From NCBI GenBank assembly GCA_900551225.1, contig URUZ01000016.1, forward strand, positions 1-25,956: DNA of 25,956 nt. Reading direction: 5' to 3'. The stretch's first letter is position 1, and each line of letters begins with the position of its first letter. A program made the position numbers and the translations under genes. Of this stretch, positions 6,661 to 13,554 are shown piece after piece. The stretch comes from an uncultured Clostridium sp. (GTDB lineage: Bacteria > Bacillota > Clostridia > Lachnospirales > Lachnospiraceae). The notes beneath the pieces were generated by a model. That model saw only the letters and a list, made by a program, of their open reading frames with translations. It was not told where the DNA came from and did not search any database.

Positions 6661-9600
6661 CTATGAAGGCCGGCGCTGCAGATATTCTCTCATCGCGGCA
6701 AGCAGCTCCGCTGCCTTTTCAAGGCAGCCAGACTGGTTGAGAAGGCGGTTCCCCTCCTGCGACTGAAGAAGTGTATGAATGCTGACATGTTCCTCATCAT
6801 CCTGCCTGGTTTTATAACGATCCCAGTCATCTGGCCTGGAATTCAGCATGGACTGATAGGCAGCCGAGATATTAAAGACAACGTCATTCTCAATAACCGA
6901 CAGAATTTCCAGGGCTTCTTCTACATGAATTATCACTCTCCATCTGTCCGTCCTCGAATTTTTTCCTATTTCAAATCCGCTCAGCTCCATTTTTTCCAGA
7001 ACAGTCTGCAGTTCATACTCCTTCCCCGGTTGTTCCACTGAAGTCAGGTATTTTACAAAATATGGCACTGCCAGATATTTACCAAAATTCTCTCCATCAT
7101 ACTGCGCCAGTATATGAAACCAGTCATTACCTTCCGAGGCATACTGGATATTCCAGAACTCCTCTTGATAATAGTGCTCCTTTTCCTCATCCTCCATTAT
7201 CATGAAATCTTCCAGAGCGGTATACATCATAAATGCCTGATTCCAGAAGCTGTACCATTTACCCGTCTTATGAAGCAGACCAGCAGCCAGCAGCCAGTCC
7301 GTCAGGGAAGCCACATCCCCTTCATACAACCCAGATACCGTCTGCTCCGTAAAATAAAAGATTCCATGCTCTGCAAGCGCTCTTGCCAGGCCCTCCGTCT
7401 GCCTTCTGCTTTCCTCATCCCAGTCTCTCAAAAGAAAGGCCTTAAGTCCCTGGTAAAATGTTTGCTCATCTGCGGGCAACCTATCCAGATGTTCAAGAAA
7501 TTCCATCACAATTGAGAAATCTTCCCGGGTAAACTTCCCCCTCGTAAGATAGCCTTTCCGGTAATTCCTCCCGGCGGCGCGCTGGATCATTTTGATCTCC
7601 CTGGATGTCAGGCAGGCCTCTCCAGGAACCAGCCATTCCCTGGCAGAATCCGTAACCGCCTTAAGCTGCCTTTCTTCCCTCTCAAACTCTGATTCCTCTC
7701 CTGCTGTTTTGACATATGCTTTCATGGATTTCCTTTTTTTAGGAACAGACCGTTCAGCAGCACGGTAGAGTGTTTTCTCAAAGGATTTTGTGTACTCCAA
7801 TCCATACTGTTCCATCATTGACTGGGATCCGGACAGCAGCTCATCAATATGTCCATCCCCGTCCAGTTCACCCATCCAATACTCAATGTCCTCCAAGATC
7901 AGCAAGGGCAGCCGGCGGCGGATCTCCCCCATGTGGGTGTCCCGGAATTCTTCAAATGCTGCCGGACAGCACGGCTTCAAAAACTCCATGAATTTTATCT
8001 CCTGAGACCATCTGATATTCCTGAAAAAGGGTTCCAGCAGTCTCTCCGGCTTAACCACATACCCGTTCTTACACATGCGCGGAATTAAATTAATCAGACA
8101 TTCCCTGCCATACTGCTCCAGCCTGTTCTGGTTCAGTTCTTCTATCAAACGGTCGCAGAATGTGTTTAAATACCTTAAAAGATTCTGATCTCCTACTTTC
8201 TCATACAGCAAAAGCAACTGCCACATTTTGTTCGCATCGTATTCATAAGTTTCCGCATCCATATTATAATTCCAAAAATCTACATCTGAATTGTCCACAT
8301 ATGTATATTTCAGCTGGTCCCGCTCATTGATCAAACGCTCTATAATATGGGTTTTTACCTTATTCGAAAGCTGCATTTCATCAACCAGATAGTACAGGTG
8401 GTTAAAATAAATGCAACCCTCCGCCAGGAGCGTCTCAAATGCAGCCATATTGCTGTTCAGATATTCCTTGATAAAATCCCGTATAGAATAATTTAAGAAC
8501 TCCAGAACCTTTACATCCTCATACTGGGAATCAACAATTTTTGTAAATGTTCCATCCAGCTCCTTTAAGTATTCCTCATACTGCTCTTTATCTGCCTTCA
8601 AACTGCTTTTCTCGGCCAGGCTCATAAAGCTTGTTTTTAATTCAACCTCAACACGTATCTCTTCTTCTGATAATAGCACCAAAAAACAGATCAGCTTTGC
8701 CCCATATGACAGTAACTTAAAAATGCTATTAAAGTATCCCGCGGGATTCCTTACATATTTTTCCAAATCCACGGCGTATTCCCAGGGTTCCCGTTCTCCA
8801 ACCTGATTGTTTTGAAGATAATATGCCACAGAACGGGGGCTATAAGCACTGTTTCTGACAATCCGTTCTCCTCTTTTAAATATCTCACTCACATAACTGT
8901 ATTCCAGTTTGGAGGCATCCAGATGGCGGTACAGTATCTCTGCCTTCTGTGCAAGGGAATAGGTGCTCAGGTTCAGATTCACCTTCCTGATGCTGCAGGC
9001 CTCCTCCAACTCAGTAAAACACCTGAGTCCCTGCTGGAGTACAAATTCCCTGGTGGTTAAAATCAAACGCACATTGGGGTAGAACTTCAGGGATTGAAAA
9101 ATCTCCTCCATAGCCCTCTCCGCGTTCAGTTCAATCCTGCTTTCAGAAAATGTATTGTGCCCCCAGAAATCATCAAATATAATTACGGTTTTTCTTCCGC
9201 TTTCTTCTCCCAAAAGCCGCTCAATCTCTCCCAGCGAGTTGACAAAGTAAAGCTCCTCATATCTCTTAATCTTAATATAATAATGCGCCAGACAGTCTGC
9301 ATGCATCGTCTTACCCGCTCCGGGCTCTCCGGATATAATAACCCGCTGATATTCTTCCAAGAGTTCAAGCGCTTCCTGAAAGACCTTAGTGGCCACAAAG
9401 GACCTTTGTTCCTCCTCCATCCGCCTGACCTTTGTCCTGGACCTTTTCATGATCTCCCTGGGCATGGTCTTGGACAGCATTTCTTCCAGCTGGTTACCGC
9501 TGGAAAGCCACAGTTCCGGGTAAGCCCGTTCAATATATGCAAATTCCGGACGTTCTAAAAAGCCATTTAAATCTTCGCCTGAAATGATGTCATTTGTGTC

Positions 9601-9939
9601 CGCGATTTGCGGAAAAATCTGCTGTATTTCTTCCTTCATCTTCAGTGAAACAGAGTTTAATGACAATACCAGGATATACCGTATGCACGCTTTATCTTTC
9701 ATGGTGTTCTGTTCCTGTCGGAGAATTCCCAGCAGAGAGCGCCCTTTAACTCCAGTACATTTGGCCTGCAGGATTATGTTCCCATTCTCAGAGGCATACA
9801 GCCCATCCACCCCACCGTCCGGCCCTGCTCCAAAACGCTGAAAAGTACACCTCAGTTTCTGACTGGCCACTGCACATGCAAACTGTTGAAAACGCAGCGG
9901 CTGAGCCAGGAATATATTATGAAAATCATAGTTTGGCAT
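6661..9939 (-). CDS. Mrr-like nuclease fused to nSTAND3-type NTPase (candidate antiphage effector)
   Basis: This is a 1092-residue multidomain protein. Residues ~10-135 form a PD-(D/E)XK nuclease domain of the Mrr type: FGAGPDGGVDG contains the metal-binding Asp45, and IILQAKC gives the QxK pair Gln58/Lys60. DIISGEDLNGFL and AYPELWLSS, typical of STAND conflict proteins, follow. The NTPase (~180-380) has Walker A GEPGAGKT (Lys210), Walker B VIIFDDFWG (Asp256/257), TTRE with Arg297, and a KAEILYRHL segment. The last ~700 residues look helical and match no repeat I recognise; they would be the sensor. The start is the ATG at 9939 behind AGGGG; an in-frame upstream start at 10005 is unlikely. 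The expected action is oligomerisation on sensing a phage protein, then DNA degradation. The domain calls are strong and the defence role is inference. Confidence 0.82.
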   Translation of the reverse strand: MPNYDFHNIFLAQPLRFQQFACAVASQKLRCTFQRFGAGPDGGVDGLYASENGNIILQAKCTGVKGRSLLGILRQEQNTMKDKACIRYILVLSLNSVSLKMKEEIQQIFPQIADTNDIISGEDLNGFLERPEFAYIERAYPELWLSSGNQLEEMLSKTMPREIMKRSRTKVRRMEEEQRSFVATKVFQEALELLEEYQRVIISGEPGAGKTMHADCLAHYYIKIKRYEELYFVNSLGEIERLLGEESGRKTVIIFDDFWGHNTFSESRIELNAERAMEEIFQSLKFYPNVRLILTTREFVLQQGLRCFTELEEACSIRKVNLNLSTYSLAQKAEILYRHLDASKLEYSYVSEIFKRGERIVRNSAYSPRSVAYYLQNNQVGEREPWEYAVDLEKYVRNPAGYFNSIFKLLSYGAKLICFLVLLSEEEIRVEVELKTSFMSLAEKSSLKADKEQYEEYLKELDGTFTKIVDSQYEDVKVLEFLNYSIRDFIKEYLNSNMAAFETLLAEGCIYFNHLYYLVDEMQLSNKVKTHIIERLINERDQLKYTYVDNSDVDFWNYNMDAETYEYDANKMWQLLLLYEKVGDQNLLRYLNTFCDRLIEELNQNRLEQYGRECLINLIPRMCKNGYVVKPERLLEPFFRNIRWSQEIKFMEFLKPCCPAAFEEFRDTHMGEIRRRLPLLILEDIEYWMGELDGDGHIDELLSGSQSMMEQYGLEYTKSFEKTLYRAAERSVPKKRKSMKAYVKTAGEESEFEREERQLKAVTDSAREWLVPGEACLTSREIKMIQRAAGRNYRKGYLTRGKFTREDFSIVMEFLEHLDRLPADEQTFYQGLKAFLLRDWDEESRRQTEGLARALAEHGIFYFTEQTVSGLYEGDVASLTDWLLAAGLLHKTGKWYSFWNQAFMMYTALEDFMIMEDEEKEHYYQEEFWNIQYASEGNDWFHILAQYDGENFGKYLAVPYFVKYLTSVEQPGKEYELQTVLEKMELSGFEIGKNSRTDRWRVIIHVEEALEILSVIENDVVFNISAAYQSMLNSRPDDWDRYKTRQDDEEHVSIHTLLQSQEGNRLLNQSGCLEKAAELLAAMREYLQRRPS

Positions 9940-9981
9940 CTTGTCCCCTCTTATTCTCAGGCTTTCTCTGGCCACAGCGGT

Positions 9982-10022
9982 AAAAAACAGCCCTGAAAGA
10001 TACAAACAGTATCTGCCAGGGC
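9982..10022 (-). terminator. Terminator after the ArsC-like gene
   Basis: On the minus strand GCCCTGGCAGATAC pairs with GTATCTTTCAGGGC, leaving a 2x2 internal mismatch and a 5-base loop. TGTTTTTTA follows. It begins 1 base after the ArsC-like stop codon and ends about 42 bases before the start of the nuclease-NTPase gene. Confidence 0.75.
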
Positions 10023-10023
10023 A

Positions 10024-10365
10024 TCATTCCCACGTCTTCCACACTTCAGGGCAGTACCCCACTGAGGCCTGCCTGCCGTTTCGGACCACAGGCGTTTTCA
10101 GCACCTGCTGGTTATTGAACAGCTTGTCCTTCTTATCCTCCTCCGCCAGGTAGCGGATCAGGGCCAGCAGGTCCTTGTCCTTTGCGCCGTCATCCACCAG
10201 TTTCTCCCAGCCGCCCAGGGACTGGCATACGCTGGTGAACTCGCCTTTGCTCATGGATTTCTCCTTTAAATCAATGAATTGAACCTTCACGCCCCGCTCC
10301 TTGAAATAGCGCTGGGCCTTCTTCGTGTCAAAGCATTTGGTTCTGCCGAATATCTGAATGTTCAC
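10024..10365 (-). CDS. ArsC/Spx-family thioredoxin-fold protein
   Basis: The 113-residue product has the ArsC/YffB/Spx fold: beta-strand MNIQIFGRTK, a single active-site Cys in CFDTKKAQRYF, YFKERGVKVQFIDL, and the C-terminal LKTPVVRNGRQASVGYCPEVW. It has one Cys at the N-terminal site (CxxxK), not the CxxC of Spx, so it is more like YffB or ArsC-type reductases than the RNA polymerase-binding regulator. Its substrate is unknown; the annotation arsenate reductase should not be taken literally without ars neighbours, and there are none. Translation starts at GTG (10365), with AAGGAAGGA upstream. It lies 14 bases after the AI-2E family gene, so the two are probably co-transcribed, and it ends at a terminator. 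Confidence 0.85.
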   Translation of the reverse strand: MNIQIFGRTKCFDTKKAQRYFKERGVKVQFIDLKEKSMSKGEFTSVCQSLGGWEKLVDDGAKDKDLLALIRYLAEEDKKDKLFNNQQVLKTPVVRNGRQASVGYCPEVWKTWE

Positions 10366-10379
10366 AGCTTCATCCTTCC

Positions 10380-11621
10380 TTATTCTCTTCGCTCAATGAA
10401 TTCCTGTCCGTCCTCGTCAATATAATCCAGCTCCAGATAATCATCTGTCTGCTTGGACAGATTCTTCCTGCCAAGGGAGCGGTTGACAAAATCCGAACTC
10501 AGGCGGTAGATCACTGCAAATGTGGGCACCGCGATAATCATCCCCACGAACCCGAACAGCCCGCCAAACAGCAGGATGGAGAACAGCACCCAGAAACTGG
10601 GGAGTCCCGTGGAATCCCCCAGAATCTTCGGCCCCAGGATGTTGCCGTCAAACTGCTGGAGCGCCAGCACGAATATCAGGAAATACAGGCACTTCATGGG
10701 GCTTACCAGCAATATAAGGAATGCGCTGGGTATGGCTCCGATAAATGGCCCGAAAAACGGGATCACATTGGTCACGCCGATGATCACGCTGATCAGCAGC
10801 ACATAGGGCATCTTCAGAATCCGCATGGAGAAAAAGCACAGCACGCCGATGATCAGGGAATCCAGCAGCTTGCCTGTGATGAACCCGCCGAACACGCTGT
10901 GGGCAAAGCGCACCTCCTGGATGATCCTGTTGGCCTGCTTTAAATTAAACAGGCTGTAGATGATCTTCTTGGACTGGGCGGCCAGGGTACCCTTGATATT
11001 CAACAGGTAGACCATGACGATGACGCCGATCAGGATGTTCTTCAGCACGGTGAACACGCTGATTAGGCCATTGGACAGCTCGCCGATAATCAGGGTCATA
11101 TTGGGCACCAGCTCTGTGGAGAGCCAGGTTTCCACCTTCACCGCAGTCTGTTCGTAGATGGGAACCACAAATTGCTCCATTGGCGGATTGTCTTCCAGCA
11201 TCTTACGCAGCCAGATAGACACGTTGTTGATATTCCCGCCTATGGTGTCCTGAAGTCCCAGCACGCTGGTGTAGATCTGGGGTATGATCATGGACAGCAG
11301 ACCTGCCACAATGGCCACCAGCAGGGCCAGGCTTGCCAGGGTTCCTGCTGTTTTGGCCAGCCTGCGCACAGCGGTATCGCTCTTAATCGTTCCCGTAAGG
11401 CCATCTGTCACCAGCTTCCTGCACTTGTTATAGACCGGCAGCATGAGGTAGGCCAGCACTGCGCCATAGATAACCGGCATCAGCACATTGACGATCTTCC
11501 CCATGACGGAGGCCAGCAGTTCGAATTTCAGCAGAAAAAAGACAAAGGCAACGCTTGAGGCAATCACGGCCAGCGCAGTGAGACCCCAGTATATAAAATA
11601 TTTATATCTCTGATTCTTCAT
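10380..11621 (-). CDS. AI-2E family transporter (YdbI/PerM-like membrane protein)
   Basis: This integral membrane protein of about 413 residues belongs to the AI-2E/PerM family, whose members export small molecules or act as Na+/H+ antiporters. The name comes from one E. coli member and does not show autoinducer transport here. Two N-terminal hydrophobic segments (IYWGLTALAVIASSVAFVFF, IVNVLMPVIYGAVLAYLML) are followed by a soluble region. A C-terminal block carries the family motifs FGGFITGKLLDSLIIGVL, VIIGVTNVIPFFGPFIGAIP and GPKILGDSTGLPSFWVL. An acidic tail ends the protein. In-frame ATGs at 11657, 11648 and 11630 exist; 11621 is preferred because GGAG lies 11 bases upstream, although this spacing is long. 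It forms an operon with the ArsC-like gene. Confidence 0.85.
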   Translation of the reverse strand: MKNQRYKYFIYWGLTALAVIASSVAFVFFLLKFELLASVMGKIVNVLMPVIYGAVLAYLMLPVYNKCRKLVTDGLTGTIKSDTAVRRLAKTAGTLASLALLVAIVAGLLSMIIPQIYTSVLGLQDTIGGNINNVSIWLRKMLEDNPPMEQFVVPIYEQTAVKVETWLSTELVPNMTLIIGELSNGLISVFTVLKNILIGVIVMVYLLNIKGTLAAQSKKIIYSLFNLKQANRIIQEVRFAHSVFGGFITGKLLDSLIIGVLCFFSMRILKMPYVLLISVIIGVTNVIPFFGPFIGAIPSAFLILLVSPMKCLYFLIFVLALQQFDGNILGPKILGDSTGLPSFWVLFSILLFGGLFGFVGMIIAVPTFAVIYRLSSDFVNRSLGRKNLSKQTDDYLELDYIDEDGQEFIERRE

Positions 11622-11687
11622 AAATTCCATAACTCCAATCAATTTCATCGTGTGCATATCTATTAGACATTCTACACTATATTATCT

Positions 11688-11730
11688 ATTTTAGCCAGCA
11701 GGAATGAAGAATCAACATAAAATGAAGAAT
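11688..11730 (-). promoter_or_regulatory. AI-2E family gene promoter with direct repeats
   Basis: Minus-strand TTGATT (11715-11710) and TAAAAT (11693-11688) are 16 bases apart. The plus-strand decamer AATGAAGAAT occurs twice, at 11703-11712 and 11721-11730, an 18-base period that covers the -35 box. The promoter call is moderate; the regulatory role of the repeats is a guess. Confidence 0.45.
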
Positions 11731-12566
11731 TATTCTGCTGCCTCCCTGGGCTGGCAGACCGGACAGTAGTAAACCGCGCCTCCCATATAGACCTCTTTCA
11801 CGAGGGGACCGTGGCAGTGGGGACAGCCGGCAGCCAGGGTATTCTTGGAGAGCAGTGTACGGTAGCCGCCGGCATTTCCAAGGAGATCCTTCTCCGTGTC
11901 CCGGCCTCCGCCTGCGGTCATGTCCCCCAGCACCTGGATCACGGAGTCATACAGCCTGCGGACCTCCGCCCGGGAGAGGCTCTCCATCCTGCGCCTGGGG
12001 TTGACCCCCGCCTGAAAGAGAATGTCCTGCAGCACGCCATTGCCCAGGCCGGGAATCCGCTGTTCTGTGGCCAGAAATGCTTTGACACTGGAGCTGGGCT
12101 TCATCCGTTTAAAAAGTCCGTCGAAATATTCCCAGGTAAACGCCCCGGACAGCGGGGAACAGCCGCTTAAGCTGCGCTCATAGTATTCATTGTCATAGTC
12201 GCCTCTGTGGCAGATGATTCCGCCATACATGGACACAGTAAATACCAGGGCGCTGCCATCCCCGAAACGGACCAGCAGCTGGTATTTCCCAGGCACGGCT
12301 GTACCGGGCTGCAATAGACGCACCGCCACGCCGTCGTTGAATGCCAGGCGCACGCCGTCCTCCAGCTCCAGCTCCGCGTAGATGCCAAAGGCCCTGGCCC
12401 CGGTCACCGCTTTGCCTGCCATCATTTCCCCGTAATGGTCCGGGTCGCCGTTAAACCAGCAGAATTTGTGCGGAGATGACGGCGGCTGCACCTGCACCAC
12501 CACCTTGCCGGTTACATGCTCCTTCAACTGTTGTCCATAGGTCAACGCCTCCGGCAGTTCAATCAT
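11730..12566 (-). CDS. Fpg/Nei-family protein with atypical catalytic residues
   Basis: The 278-residue product has the Fpg/Nei architecture: an N-terminal beta domain, the helix-two-turn-helix with IPGLGNGVLQDILFQAGVNPRR, and a C-terminal zinc finger (CPHC...YYCPVC). These proteins normally excise oxidised bases through an N-terminal proline and cleave at the site. Here the protein begins M-I-E-L-P-E, so Pro is residue 5, not residue 2. The segment that normally reads AKYLLLEL with the catalytic Lys reads GIYAELEL, and the usual HLGMSG motif is absent. It may bind damaged or structured DNA without canonical glycosylase chemistry. The start at 12566 has GGAGGAG 5 bases upstream. It lies 13 bases after the GNAT gene, in the same direction. 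Confidence 0.8.
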   Translation of the reverse strand: MIELPEALTYGQQLKEHVTGKVVVQVQPPSSPHKFCWFNGDPDHYGEMMAGKAVTGARAFGIYAELELEDGVRLAFNDGVAVRLLQPGTAVPGKYQLLVRFGDGSALVFTVSMYGGIICHRGDYDNEYYERSLSGCSPLSGAFTWEYFDGLFKRMKPSSSVKAFLATEQRIPGLGNGVLQDILFQAGVNPRRRMESLSRAEVRRLYDSVIQVLGDMTAGGGRDTEKDLLGNAGGYRTLLSKNTLAAGCPHCHGPLVKEVYMGGAVYYCPVCQPREAAE

Positions 12567-12579
12567 GTAGCTCCTCCTT

Positions 12580-13479
12580 TCAAAGCTGCATCTCATCTTC
12601 CATTTTTATAAAACCGTATTTCTCGTACAGGGGCCTGCCCATATCCGTGGCTTCCAGGGAGATGAAATCAATCCCCCTGTCTCTGCACTCCTTCACCAGC
12701 AGATCCAGTGTGCGGCTGGCAATCCCCCTGCGCCGGTACCGGGGATCTGTGTACATATTCATAATGTAGGCTTTCATGCCCGAGGGGTTGTGGTAGGTGG
12801 GCATCACCTGAAAGAAGCTGACCCCGCCGGCGCCCACCACCTGGTCCCCGTCATACACCAGGTACGCGGCATGGCTGCCGTTATCCAGGCTCGTCTCATA
12901 GTATCTGCGGGACTCCTGCTCCACCAGGGACATGTCCGCAGATTCGTCCAGGTGGTTGGCTGCCCGGAGGACCTGGACCCTCACCTGGGTCAGGGTGTCC
13001 AGATCTGAAAGATCTGCCCGTCTGTAAGACAGTGAATCCACCTTTTTCATATACAGCAGCGGGAAGGGGCCGCCCTGTTCATCCTGCTCCGTCCGTTTAT
13101 AGACCTCAAAGCCCATGTGTTCATAGAAGCCTCTGGCCTGTGGATTCTGCTCATTGACGCAGAGCCGGTCCACCTGGTACTGCTCCACTGCCATGGTCAG
13201 AAGCTGCCTGCCAAGCCCCTGGCCGCGCTCCCCCGGCCGGATAAAGAGCATCTCCAGCCGCCGCCCGTCTATGCCCATCAATGCCGCCGGCTCCGAATCC
13301 CCGTCCCGGGCCACTACCAGAATGGGGACCTCCTTAAGCGCCGCGGGAACCATGGCGGATATAGCCTGGATGTCCTCCTCGCGAAGGAACAGATGGGTGG
13401 CGCGGACGGACTGCTCCCAGAGCGCGTGGAGGGCAGTGATGAGGCGCGGGGTGCGGTCGGTGATTGGGGTGATGTGCAT
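12580..13479 (-). CDS. Tandem GNAT N-acetyltransferase
   Basis: This 299-residue protein contains two GCN5-type acetyltransferase domains. The first (1-145) resembles YjaB/PhnO-type enzymes, with LWEQSVRATHLFL at the start, the acetyl-CoA loop RGQGLG (85-90) and NPQARGFYEHMGF. The second (150-299) has RRRGIASRTLDLLV (249-262) for acetyl-CoA and GRPLYEKYGF at the end. Both loops look intact, so both halves may bind cofactor. Substrates cannot be inferred. The gene has an extended -10 promoter and a GGAG site before ATG 13479. It is followed after 13 bases by the Fpg-like gene, with which it is probably co-transcribed. This could be a fusion of two formerly separate genes or a single two-domain family. 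Confidence 0.88.
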   Translation of the reverse strand: MHITPITDRTPRLITALHALWEQSVRATHLFLREEDIQAISAMVPAALKEVPILVVARDGDSEPAALMGIDGRRLEMLFIRPGERGQGLGRQLLTMAVEQYQVDRLCVNEQNPQARGFYEHMGFEVYKRTEQDEQGGPFPLLYMKKVDSLSYRRADLSDLDTLTQVRVQVLRAANHLDESADMSLVEQESRRYYETSLDNGSHAAYLVYDGDQVVGAGGVSFFQVMPTYHNPSGMKAYIMNMYTDPRYRRRGIASRTLDLLVKECRDRGIDFISLEATDMGRPLYEKYGFIKMEDEMQL

Positions 13480-13511
13480 GTTTGTTCTCCTATGTGGAAT
13501 TTAGTGCTCAC

Positions 13512-13539
13512 ATTATACCATAGGTATGGCGGATGTGCA
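13512..13539 (-). promoter_or_regulatory. GNAT gene promoter (extended -10)
   Basis: On the minus strand TGCACA (13539-13534), a 16-base spacer and TATAAT (13517-13512) are seen. The -10 is preceded by TGG, giving the extended TGnTATAAT form. It lies about 33 bases before the start codon. Confidence 0.65.
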
Positions 13540-13554
13540 GCAGGTTATAAAAAT

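Noticed and set aside
10024..10365. Spx, the redox regulator of RNA polymerase
   Set aside because: Only one Cys is present at the N-terminal site (CFDTK), not the CxxC used by Spx, so only the wider ArsC/YffB family is called.
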